Below are positions 1 to 5,190 of a DNA stretch of 7,432 bases, piece by piece; position 1 is the first letter of the stretch; the number at the start of each line of letters is the position of its first letter. The translations under genes were made by a program, and so were the position numbers. The DNA comes from JALQXV01 sp964540445. GTDB taxonomy: Bacteria; Patescibacteriota; Saccharimonadia; Saccharimonadales; 2-12-FULL-41-12. The DNA lies in NCBI GenBank assembly GCA_964540445.1, contig CAZIMF010000043.1:1-7432 (forward strand), read 5' to 3'. The notes under the pieces are model-generated. The model saw nothing but the letters and a program-made list of their open reading frames with translations. It searched no databases and was not told where the DNA came from.

Positions 1-351
1 CAATGTTACACACAATAGCGGCGTCTTTCATGGCTTCCATGTGGTTCAGCGTAATAATGTCTTTACAGCCAGTCGCGGTTACGAAGATATCACCAATAGC
101 GGCGGCTTCGTCCATAGCAACCACTTCATAGCCTTCCATCAAAGCTTGAAGAGCGCATATAGGGTCAATTTCGGTTATTAAAACTCGGGCACCAAAAGCA
201 CGGAGTGACTGGGCACTGCCCTTGCCTACATCACCATAGCCGGCTACAACGGCAACTTTACCGGCAATCATAACATCGGTTGCGCGCTTGATGCCGTCCA
301 TCAACGATTCACGGCAGCCGTATAGGTTGTCGAACTTAGATTTGGTAACAG
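1..351 (-). CDS. ahcY: S-adenosylhomocysteinase, central NAD-binding part, cut by the window edge
   Basis: Read on the minus strand from 349 to 1, this gives 116 uninterrupted residues that continue the upstream hydrolase fragment. It opens with VTKSKFDNLYGCRES, which holds the family's catalytic Lys, Asp and Cys (human Lys186, Asp190, Cys195). Next comes KRATDVMIAGK, then the Rossmann glycine loop GYGDVGKG at fragment residues 37-44, which binds the tightly held NAD, then ITEIDPICALQALMEGYEV. The C-terminal third lies outside the window. The fragment is in frame with the N-terminal part across the ten Ns. If the gap is collapsed so that NVNENV joins TKSKFDN directly, Lys and Asp fall at residues 186 and 190, exactly as in the human enzyme. 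Base composition matches the kinase gene next to it, so this is host-like core metabolism. I am confident it is the same gene as the 398-913 part. Confidence 0.92.
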
Positions 352-361
352 NNNNNNNNNN
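352..361. other. Assembly gap of ten Ns inside ahcY
   Basis: Ten undetermined bases, a nominal scaffold gap. The bases on both sides share AACA on the plus strand (GGTAACAG before, AACATTCTCG after), and the family sequence would be complete with no gap at all. The true gap is therefore probably zero or negative, with overlapping contig ends that disagree at one base (codon AAT against NCT before the shared GTT). Confidence 0.9.
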
Positions 362-397
362 AACATTCTCGTTAACATTTAATTCCTGGAATTTTAC

Positions 398-913
398 TTA
401 AGTGTGTTTTAAGAAACGATCAAGCTGCATTACACCGGTAGTCGTTTCTTCTGATACGCCTTTAATTTCAGCTAATAATTCTGGGTGTTTGGTATGGACT
501 AGGTTGGTAAGGTCGCCGCCATCATCGAGCAGCATGTTCGGCCCTTGGCCGTTCTCAAACTTTAATGTTTGTTCTACACACCACCAGTATTCTTCTTCAC
601 TTTCACCTTTCCAAGCAAAAACTGATGTACCGGCTTTAGCTAGAGCCGCCGCCGCATGATCCTGGGTCGAGAATATATTGCATGAAGACCAACGGACTTT
701 CGCGCCTAGTGCTTGCAGGGTTTCAACCAACACGGCGGTTTGAATAGTCATATGTATAGAGCCAGAAATACGAGCGCCTTTTAGCGGTTGCTGTTTGCCG
801 TATTCCTCGCGGATGGCCATAAGGCCCGGCATTTCTTTTTCGGCTAGGTCAATTTCCTGGCGGCCCCACTCAGCGCCCTCTATATCTTTAATTTTGTAAT
901 CCGTAAAACTCAT
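398..913 (-). CDS. ahcY: S-adenosylhomocysteinase, N-terminal part, ended by an in-frame TAA
   Basis: Cytosolic enzyme that reversibly splits S-adenosylhomocysteine into adenosine and homocysteine, clearing the inhibitory product of SAM-dependent methyl transfer. The 171 residues cover the substrate-binding domain. Visible family blocks are HMTIQTAVL at 54-62, RWSSCNIFSTQDHAAAA near 74-90, LLDDGGDLTNLVHTKHPELL near 128-147 and SEETTTGV at 154-161. His54, Asp131 and Glu156 match the human catalytic His55, Asp131 and Glu156. The start is supported by AGGAG 8 nt upstream and by a 4-bp ATGA overlap with the kinase gene before it, so translation is probably coupled. The reading frame stops at TAA (398-400), codon 172, yet the next 13 codons before the N gap continue the family sequence (VKFQELNVNENV). 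The stop is therefore a point change or base-call error, not the natural end. Identity is certain; whether the gene is functional is open. Confidence 0.93.
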   Translation of the reverse strand: MSFTDYKIKDIEGAEWGRQEIDLAEKEMPGLMAIREEYGKQQPLKGARISGSIHMTIQTAVLVETLQALGAKVRWSSCNIFSTQDHAAAALAKAGTSVFAWKGESEEEYWWCVEQTLKFENGQGPNMLLDDGGDLTNLVHTKHPELLAEIKGVSEETTTGVMQLDRFLKHT

Positions 914-1854
914 AAATTTATCTCCTCATTAAATGTTTGCTTGTATCGTGCTGCTACGGAATTGCGGTTTAGCTCTGCTTGCGGGCCGTGTTGTTCCAAC
1001 GCATATGATGCCACAACGGCACCTAACTGCCCGCAATCCTTGAGCTTCCATTGTCGCAAGTAACCATATAAAAAACCAGCCCGGTATGCATCGCCGGCAC
1101 CGGTTGGATCGGCAATAGATTCAGGTTTAGCACTGCCTATAATTTCAACACCTGTAACACTTTTACCTGTTATTGATGAACCTTTCGCGCCGTGGGTAAT
1201 GATAAGAACCGGCACTTTGGCTTGCAGCTGTTCTTCTGTCCAGCCGGTTTTTTTAGCAAGCACATTAAGTTCATATTCATTTACAATTACTACTTCAGCT
1301 GCGTCAACACCAACTCGTAAATCATCGGCACCAATATTGCTAACCTGCTGGCCTGGGTCATAAAAAAGCCTAATTTTATTTTTCAAGCATTCTTCGGTTT
1401 GGCGGCGCATGGCAGTCGGGTCGTGTGCGGAAATACAAGCAATTACATCCTGGCCTGCAAAAGGTGCGAAGCTCAACGCCTCGGCATCTGCCATAGCGCC
1501 AGGGTAAAAGCCGCCAACCTGGCTACCTTCACTGTCGGTTAAAACGTTAAAAGACGCCGTTGGAAGCTGGCTAATATGAATGTTACTTATATCTACGCCT
1601 TCAGTCGCTAGACGGTTGGTATATATAGATGCGTTGTCGCCAACCGATCCTAAAAGCACTGGTGAGTCGCCCAGGGCCGCCAAGCTATGGGCAATATTTG
1701 CCCCAGTACCACCCTCGGCTTCGTTCAAAGAATCTACCAAAACACTTACTGAAAGTACATCAATTTTGCTGCTCTCAATTAGGCTGCGGTACTCCCCCGA
1801 AAAATTCATGATTCTATCAATAGCGATTGAGCCACTCACAACAAGCTTTGTCAT
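910..1854 (-). CDS. PfkB-family sugar/nucleoside kinase, probably adenosine kinase
   Basis: Ribokinase-fold kinase of 314 residues, the usual family length. PfkB signature 1 appears as GGTGANIA at 48-55. Signature 2, with the catalytic base and anion hole, is DPTGAGDAYRAGF at 249-261, where Asp255 would be catalytic. Within PfkB, a gene directly before ahcY with overlapping stop and start (TGA/ATG) argues for adenosine kinase: it would phosphorylate the adenosine released from SAH to AMP and drain the otherwise unfavourable hydrolase equilibrium. The substrate is inferred from context; sequence alone allows ribokinase or another nucleoside kinase. The ATG at 1854 has no Shine-Dalgarno sequence, and a TATACT -10 box lies only 8 nt upstream, so the mRNA is probably leaderless. 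TGA as stop excludes a code that reads UGA as glycine. It is the first gene of a two-gene operon with ahcY. Confidence 0.87.
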   Translation of the reverse strand: MTKLVVSGSIAIDRIMNFSGEYRSLIESSKIDVLSVSVLVDSLNEAEGGTGANIAHSLAALGDSPVLLGSVGDNASIYTNRLATEGVDISNIHISQLPTASFNVLTDSEGSQVGGFYPGAMADAEALSFAPFAGQDVIACISAHDPTAMRRQTEECLKNKIRLFYDPGQQVSNIGADDLRVGVDAAEVVIVNEYELNVLAKKTGWTEEQLQAKVPVLIITHGAKGSSITGKSVTGVEIIGSAKPESIADPTGAGDAYRAGFLYGYLRQWKLKDCGQLGAVVASYALEQHGPQAELNRNSVAARYKQTFNEEINL

Positions 1855-1862
1855 TAAGACTT

Positions 1863-1891
1863 AGTATAAAGTGGCCGGTTGTTATGGCCAA
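1863..1891 (-). promoter_or_regulatory. Promoter of the adenosine kinase-ahcY operon, with a possible operator
   Basis: On the minus strand TTGGCC (1886-1891) and TATACT (1863-1868) are 17 bp apart. The expected start of transcription is 1-3 nt before the ATG at 1854, giving a leaderless message. The spacer and -35 carry an inverted repeat, TGGCC and GGCCA 9 nt apart (1872-1890), which could be an operator. That role is inference. Confidence 0.6.
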
Positions 1892-1906
1892 ATACAAATG
1901 GTTAGT

Positions 1907-2683
1907 TTATCCCGGGATATTGGCATATGCGGCAGCATCAAAAGTATACATAGTTGTCACATAACCGCTTTGAGTAATCGGTTTGCCGCCGAAAGCTTCG
2001 TAGTACTCGGTATGTGTCGCGTCGGATTGATGAGATGCGACTGCGCGGCCTACCCCATTGCATAGTGCCTCGGGTAAAATGGCTTGAATATCATGATTAA
2101 CCTGAACATTGGTTAGTATTTCGGTTTCTGATTGACAAAGTTCAACTGCTGTAGCAATGACACTCGTATCCACTTTAGGAAGTGAACTATTAGGGCTATG
2201 GTCTAGTTCGATCAAGGAAACAGTTTCACTATCTCCGGTATACGTCACACCGCCCTCAATCCCTAACTTCCCAAAGGTTTTTTCCCAAAGATCCTCTGTC
2301 ATAAAAATATAGCTTCGTTCCGCCACCACACTAGGCTCCACATTTTCCATGAAACTTATCTTTTCCCCGATTGGAGAAGTTACTTCTACATTAGCTGGCC
2401 CCATGACAGATACCAGCTGGGCTATATAAGCCTGAGTACGCTCAATTCTAGCCCGGTCTTGATCCGTAAGTTCTCCGGACAGATCAATTAAGTGGTTAAC
2501 TGTCGACCCGACTTGAAAGTCAACGTTGCTTCGGACAGCTTGTTCGGCAAGTTTCGGCATATTGAAAATTCTTGCTGCATTTTCAACTCTAGGGTTTTGC
2601 ACTTTAGGTGCTTCTTTTGAAGAGCAGCCCACTAACAGAGAGGCAGATGCTAAAACATTAGGTATGAGTCGGGATTTAGGCAT
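1907..2683 (-). CDS. Predicted lipoprotein of unknown function
   Basis: 258 residues. The N-terminus is a bacterial lipoprotein signal: Lys3 and Arg5, a short hydrophobic stretch, then the lipobox LVGC with Cys20 as the lipidation site, followed by Ser-Ser-Lys. The mature protein should be anchored on the outer face of the cytoplasmic membrane. I recognise no domain. The body is mostly soluble, with a helix-like charged part near 72-93, a run near 97-145 and three or four cysteines (20, 183, 208 and none in pairs), and it ends YANIPG without a membrane anchor. The ATG at 2683 lacks a Shine-Dalgarno sequence, but TGTAAT sits 6 nt upstream as a -10 box, so it is probably leaderless. It runs in the same direction as the kinase-ahcY pair 52 bp on, but that pair has its own promoter. 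The signal peptide is clear; the function is unknown. Confidence 0.8.
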   Translation of the reverse strand: MPKSRLIPNVLASASLLVGCSSKEAPKVQNPRVENAARIFNMPKLAEQAVRSNVDFQVGSTVNHLIDLSGELTDQDRARIERTQAYIAQLVSVMGPANVEVTSPIGEKISFMENVEPSVVAERSYIFMTEDLWEKTFGKLGIEGGVTYTGDSETVSLIELDHSPNSSLPKVDTSVIATAVELCQSETEILTNVQVNHDIQAILPEALCNGVGRAVASHQSDATHTEYYEAFGGKPITQSGYVTTMYTFDAAAYANIPG

Positions 2684-2689
2684 ATGATA

Positions 2690-2695
2690 ATTACA
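2690..2695 (-). promoter_or_regulatory. Candidate -10 box of the lipoprotein gene
   Basis: TGTAAT on the minus strand matches TATAAT at five of six bases and ends exactly 6 nt before the ATG. Transcription would start on or beside the start codon. No -35 box is seen at 16-18 bp. The nearby TTGACT (2721-2726) is 25 bp away, too far to pair with it. Confidence 0.4.
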
Positions 2696-2797
2696 TTATT
2701 CAAACATTAAAATAAATATAAGTCAATTGAAAGGTAGCCGTTTAAGATAACTTACAGACACAGTTTTAAGGGGTGGTAACGTAATACTAACAACTTA

Positions 2798-2815
2798 ATG
2801 GAGGTATACACTCAT
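2798..2815 (+). promoter_or_regulatory. Ribosome binding site that decides the start of the acidic protein
   Basis: GGAGG at 2800-2804 lies 11 nt before the ATG at 2816. It overlaps the in-frame upstream ATG at 2798, which has no such site of its own, so 2816 is the likely start. A possible -10 (TAATAC, 2782-2787) lies upstream without a convincing -35. The 132 bp between this gene and the divergent lipoprotein hold nothing else I can name. Confidence 0.55.
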
Positions 2816-3061
2816 ATGGCTCAAACAATTACCCAGGATGATGACTTTCTAACCAACAACCCAAACGATGTTAACCCCATATACGAAATGAAGAAAAAGG
2901 AAAAACTGCCCGACGATGTAAGCGATGAGACACCATTTTCTGACCCGGACGATTTTGATGACTTGCTTGATCCCCTCTCTGACATTGATCTTGATGAAGA
3001 ATATGATGTTGGTCGCGATGTAGCCTCCGGCGAATTGGATGGCGAGGGCGATGAATACTAG
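2816..3061 (+). CDS. Small highly acidic hypothetical protein
   Basis: 81 residues from the ATG at 2816, or 87 if the upstream ATG at 2798 is used. About 28 residues are Asp or Glu against 5 Lys or Arg. The basic residues sit mainly in one patch, MKKKEK near 25-30. The C-terminal half is close to a continuous Asp/Glu-rich stretch (DPDDFDDLLDPLSDIDLDEE near 43-62) with regularly spaced Leu, Ile and Phe, and the protein ends GEGDEY. There is no signal peptide or membrane segment. Such composition suggests a disordered protein that could bind a basic partner or metal, but I know no family for it. GGAGG precedes the start, so unlike its neighbours it has a normal leader. It stands alone between the divergent lipoprotein gene and the tRNA region. 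Regular codon use through the whole frame supports a real gene. Confidence 0.65.
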   Translation: MAQTITQDDDFLTNNPNDVNPIYEMKKKEKLPDDVSDETPFSDPDDFDDLLDPLSDIDLDEEYDVGRDVASGELDGEGDEY

Positions 3062-3178
3062 AAGCTGAATAAGCCAGATATGTAAAAGCCAATTACTAGA
3101 TTTAACAGATACAACCTGTTAAAATAACTCCTTGCGGTTATACGTAATACTATATACGCTATACATGCTACGAATCAT
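3062..3178. other. Intergenic stretch with one AT-rich hairpin
   Basis: No gene seen. TTTAACAG (3101-3108) and CTGTTAAA (3116-3123) form a perfect 8-bp stem with a 7-nt loop. It could end the acidic-protein transcript, although no T-run follows. The rest is AT-rich with TATA-like runs (3138-3165) that could hold a promoter reading toward the tRNA region, but no box pair is convincing. Confidence 0.4.
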
Positions 3179-3350
3179 TGGGGGTTCGTCAAGCGTGAGA
3201 GCTGCCAGTGGCAGTTCGGAAACGAACCTTCCGATGCCAACTTGTTGGCAGTAGCGAAGTTCGGGGGTCGCGGAACGCGACAAGACACTAGCTATCAGTC
3301 GCTTGCGGCTGAAAAATAAAATGAGTACTAGCGCTAGTACCAAACCCGAA
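3179..3350 (+). repeat. Hairpin-rich segment containing ordered pieces of tRNA-Gln
   Basis: It opens with TGGGGGTTCGTCAAG (3179-3193), identical to nt 1-15 of the intact tRNA at 3388. Two later exact pieces follow in tRNA order: AAGACACTAG (3282-3291) and GTACTAGC (3325-3332). TTCGGGGGT (3260-3268) also matches the tRNA but is out of order. Between the pieces lie compact hairpins: TGGCA/TGCCA plus TCGGAA/TTCCGA (3209-3239, 2-nt bulge, 7-nt loop), TGCCAA/TTGGCA (3235-3250, competing with the previous one), GTCGCG/CGCGAC (3267-3281) and CAGTCGC/GCGGCTG (3296-3311). The perfect palindrome GTACTAGCGCTAGTAC occupies 3325-3340. TTCGGG (3260-3265) and CCCGAA (3345-3350) can close the last three hairpins. 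It could be a decayed duplicate of the tRNA, a recombination site or a structured RNA. No protein gene is credible here. Confidence 0.65.
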
Positions 3351-3387
3351 TAGGACATTAACAATTTAGTAAGATAGTAAATTATAC

Positions 3388-3462
3388 TGGGGGTTCGTCA
3401 AGTGGTAAGACACTAGTTTTTGGTACTAGCATTCGGGGGTTCGAATCCCTCACCCCCAGCCA
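3388..3462 (+). tRNA. tRNA-Gln(UUG), CCA encoded
   Basis: A complete cloverleaf. The acceptor stem TGGGGGT pairs with ACCCCCA (3388-3394 with 3452-3458). The anticodon stem CTAGT/ACTAG (3413-3417, 3425-3429) encloses the loop TTTTGGT, placing anticodon TTG at 3420-3422, which reads CAA for glutamine. The T arm GGGGG/CCCTC (one G-U pair) surrounds TTCGAAT. Discriminator G is 3459 and CCA 3460-3462 is genomic. The U1-A72 pair and discriminator G fit glutamine tRNAs. It is the intact member of a family of partial copies on both sides, and probably the target at which the downstream genes were inserted. Confidence 0.93.
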
Positions 3463-3502
3463 ATATAAAAAGATCATGCCGCAAGGTATGGTCTTTTTAT
3501 AT
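3463..3502 (+). terminator. Rho-independent terminator of tRNA-Gln
   Basis: AAAAAGATCATGCC (3467-3480) pairs with GGTATGGTCTTTTT (3485-3498), including two G-U pairs, around a GCAA tetraloop. Flanking ATAT can lengthen the stem. T-runs follow in both directions, so it may act on both strands. It begins right after the tRNA CCA. Confidence 0.85.
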
Positions 3503-3508
3503 TTGTTA

Positions 3509-3631
3509 GCTGGTTGACGGGGATTCGAACGACAGAGTCCTGTGGACTCTGGCCGCCCAAAGCCCGCAAGGGTTGCCTTGGAAAATCTAATTTTGATTTT
3601 CCGGCAAGGTCGAATCCCTCACCCCCAGCCA
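3509..3631 (+). repeat. R1: 121-nt imperfect palindrome ending in the tRNA-Gln 3' end
   Basis: The last 22 bases (3610-3631) repeat tRNA positions 3441-3462 exactly: part of the T arm, the acceptor strand and CCA. The left end carries the inverse: GCTGG (3509-3513) and GGGATTCGA (3520-3528) pair with CCAGC (3625-3629) and TCGAATCCC (3610-3618), leaving a 6-by-6 internal loop. Inside are three hairpins. CAGAGTCC/GGACTCTG (3533-3551) has loop TGT, and AGCCC/GGGTT (3562-3574) has a GCAA loop. The third (3573-3607) has TTGCC/GGCAA, a TT bulge and GGAAAATC/GATTTTCC around a 7-nt loop. The plan resembles a folded recombination site or a cloverleaf. The first base after it begins TAAGCATTTT, similar to the right arm of the cassette repeats. 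Confidence 0.7.
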
Positions 3632-3706
3632 TAAGCATTTTGTGAAAAGAAAAATATTAATTTGGTTCTAAAATGTATATCGCGAACTAGAATAAAAAGC
3701 AGTATG

Positions 3707-3715
3707 TGAGATACT
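3707..3715 (+). promoter_or_regulatory. Extended -10 promoter of the APH-like gene
   Basis: TGA followed by GATACT (3710-3715) fits the extended -10 pattern TGnTATAAT at four hexamer bases. It ends 6 nt before the ATG at 3722, so the message should be leaderless. No -35 box at 17 bp. Confidence 0.5.
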
Positions 3716-3721
3716 TTCTAG

Positions 3722-4672
3722 ATGACAGACATAGATATTAGATCAATTATATTAACTCAATATCCATTTGATAATATTAATCAACTTACACTACTCATAG
3801 GTGGTGTATCGAACGATAATTACGTGTTTTCTGATGGAAGTCAAAAATATGTTGCACGCGTGTGTCTTTTTGAAGCGAAAAATCAGATAGATGCAATGAT
3901 ACCTTTCTTGAAGTATGCCGAAGCAGCTGAGTACCCAGCACCGCGGCTACTGCGAACCATTGATGGTCGCGATTACGTAGACAACGATGGTGCTCCAGTA
4001 GTCGTCACTAAATACCTGGAGGGTGCTCCAGCTGATAGCAATTCTATAGGCACACAACATCTAAAATCGCTTGCTCAACTAGTAGCAGGATTTCACAAGC
4101 TAGAATATAACCCACCAAACACACCTATCACGCTCGATCCGGACTATATTTTTGATGTTTATGATCAAGTCACTGGCTATAGTCCTGTCGATAAAGACAA
4201 AGACTCGCTACGACTTATTGAATTGGTTGATTTTTACTATAAAAAACTTAAATCAGCGAAGTTTACGGAACTTGCAGGAAAGCTACCGCATGGGATAACT
4301 CATGGAGATATTAATCTCGGAAACGTTTTATTAGATGGAAATAAAGCTGTGTCTCTTTTAGATTTTGAAGAACTGGGTGTAAGCTGGCAGCTGCAGGATA
4401 TTGCAATGATTTTGATTACGTGGACATATCAGGAGGGTAAACCCAACAATGAATATATGGATACTTTCCTAAAAGAATATGAACTGCATAGACCTTTGGC
4501 AGAAATTGAAAAAGAAAATATCGTAAATGCCGTAGAGTTTATTGCCTTCAGGCAGTGCGTGTACGCTAAAAGCATGCTGTCTAAGGGCACCATGAAATCT
4601 GTGAAAGATTTTAGCTCATATTGGGCTTTAGTATCTTTGAACGAAGACGGACTGAGTCTCAGCATTTGCTAA
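3722..4672 (+). CDS. APH/ThrB-like small-molecule kinase (first cassette gene)
   Basis: 316 residues, the normal size for the aminoglycoside phosphotransferase/choline kinase/homoserine kinase II fold. The N-lobe shows GGVSNDNYVF at 27-36, typical of the nucleotide loop in ThrB-II and choline-kinase relatives, and YVARV at 43-47. The hinge is TKYLEGAP near 96-103. The catalytic motif HGDINLGN lies at 194-201 (Asp196 base, Asn201), followed by LLDFE at 212-216 with Asp214 for metal binding. It transfers ATP phosphate to a hydroxyl of a small substrate in the cytosol. The substrate could be homoserine, choline, a sugar or an antibiotic and cannot be told from sequence. It stands alone between R1 and R2, with its own leaderless promoter and no Shine-Dalgarno sequence. 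It is more AT-rich than ahcY, as expected for acquired DNA. The family is secure; the function is not. Confidence 0.85.
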   Translation: MTDIDIRSIILTQYPFDNINQLTLLIGGVSNDNYVFSDGSQKYVARVCLFEAKNQIDAMIPFLKYAEAAEYPAPRLLRTIDGRDYVDNDGAPVVVTKYLEGAPADSNSIGTQHLKSLAQLVAGFHKLEYNPPNTPITLDPDYIFDVYDQVTGYSPVDKDKDSLRLIELVDFYYKKLKSAKFTELAGKLPHGITHGDINLGNVLLDGNKAVSLLDFEELGVSWQLQDIAMILITWTYQEGKPNNEYMDTFLKEYELHRPLAEIEKENIVNAVEFIAFRQCVYAKSMLSKGTMKSVKDFSSYWALVSLNEDGLSLSIC

Positions 4673-4701
4673 TTTATCTAGACTTTAAGCGGTTCAAACA
4701 A

Positions 4702-4751
4702 AATAAAGTTGCGAAGTACGTCCACTAGCCCCAGCCAAGCATAAGCACTTT
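4702..4751 (+). repeat. R2: full cassette repeat derived from the tRNA-Gln 3' end
   Basis: A 50-bp copy, identical to R3 at 48 of 50 positions. The left arm is AATAAAGTTGCGAAGTACG, the core CCCCAGCCA (4729-4737) equals the tRNA acceptor end plus CCA, and the right arm is AGCATAAGCACTTT. AAAGT at the left and ACTTT at the right can pair. The left arm aligns with the tRNA T arm (GTTCGAATCC) if small insertions are allowed. TCTAGACT (4677-4684) precedes it, as it also precedes R3. Confidence 0.85.
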
Positions 4752-4757
4752 GAACTC

Positions 4758-4766
4758 TGATACAAT
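4758..4766 (+). promoter_or_regulatory. Extended -10 promoter of the membrane-protein cassette
   Basis: TGATACAAT matches TGnTATAAT at all but one base. It ends 6 nt before the ATG at 4773, so the start of transcription should be the A of ATG. It begins 7 bp after the end of R2. Confidence 0.6.
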
Positions 4767-4772
4767 TATTCT

Positions 4773-5111
4773 ATGAGCAATGCCCTTATAGTTTTTAAGG
4801 CCTGTTTTAAGTACGATTACAGACCACATGAGAAAACTTTTATGACCCCAAATCGTCGTGGGATGCCTATAATTGGTGGTATTTTGATTTCTATGCTTTT
4901 AATAATATTGATACCATATTTTCTTGTTACTACTTCTGGCAATGACTCGGTATTTACTGCATATAAGTACTGGTTATTATTTTTTATAGCATCTTGGTTA
5001 GGGGCAATATATATATTATCGTGTGATGTACTAGGGATTTACGAACTTACAAAATTAGTAAAAAACAAAACTTTAAAAAAGAAACTCAGTTCTAATATTT
5101 TCACTGTCTAG
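4773..5111 (+). CDS. Small two-helix membrane protein (second cassette gene)
   Basis: 112 residues with no recognised family. A basic N-terminal region (K9, K13, R17, K21, R28, R29) is followed by a hydrophobic helix at about 32-52, a short polar loop (TTSGNDSVF, 53-61) and a second helix at about 66-90. The tail KLVKNKTLKKKLSS (94-107) is strongly basic. By the positive-inside rule both ends would face the cytoplasm, with the loop outside. No Shine-Dalgarno sequence is seen, and the start fits the leaderless promoter just upstream. The stop codon TAG (5109-5111) lies inside TCTAGACT, which precedes R3 by 3 nt. The gene is very AT-rich with A-runs, unlike ahcY. A membrane-disrupting toxin, immunity protein or phage-defence effector is conceivable, but nothing in the sequence shows this. 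Confidence 0.7.
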   Translation: MSNALIVFKACFKYDYRPHEKTFMTPNRRGMPIIGGILISMLLIILIPYFLVTTSGNDSVFTAYKYWLLFFIASWLGAIYILSCDVLGIYELTKLVKNKTLKKKLSSNIFTV

Positions 5112-5117
5112 ACTCAC

Positions 5118-5167
5118 AATAAAGTTGCGAAGTGTGTCCACTAGCCCCAGCCAAGCATAAGCACTTT
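5118..5167 (+). repeat. R3: full cassette repeat derived from the tRNA-Gln 3' end
   Basis: The 50 bp differ from R2 only where GAAGTACGT reads GAAGTGTGT. The core CCCCAGCCA is at 5145-5153. The change makes AGTG/CACT (5131-5134, 5139-5142) able to pair around TGTC. The distance from the R2 core is 416 bp. Confidence 0.85.
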
Positions 5168-5178
5168 ACAAATAGCTA

Positions 5179-5184
5179 TATTAT
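5179..5184 (+). promoter_or_regulatory. -10 box of the third cassette gene
   Basis: TATTAT (5 of 6 bases) ends 6 nt before the ATG at 5191, the same spacing as the two cassette promoters before it. It starts 12 bp after R3. An overlapping TATATT at 5177-5182 is an alternative. Confidence 0.5.
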
Positions 5185-5190
5185 GATAAT

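Noticed and set aside
398..400. Recoded stop (alternative genetic code or readthrough) in ahcY
   Set aside because: TAA ends several intact genes here, TAG and TGA end others, and no other gene has an internal stop.
1855..1906. SAH riboswitch before the kinase-ahcY pair
   Set aside because: The predicted transcript starts 1-3 nt before the ATG, leaving no leader for an aptamer.
402..2065. Plus-strand open frames at 402-659, 1580-1864, 1629-1811 and 1871-2065
   Set aside because: They lie opposite ahcY, the PfkB kinase and the lipoprotein gene, have no ribosome site or promoter of their own, and show no family features.
2871..3364. Minus-strand frames at 2871-3092 and 3119-3364
   Set aside because: The first is the antisense of the acidic gene, with an Arg/His-rich artefact composition. 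The second crosses the hairpin and tRNA-fragment segment and has no credible start signal.
3179..3462. Group I or other intron inside tRNA-Gln
   Set aside because: The tRNA at 3388-3462 is continuous and complete. The upstream 5' piece is an extra copy, not an exon of it.
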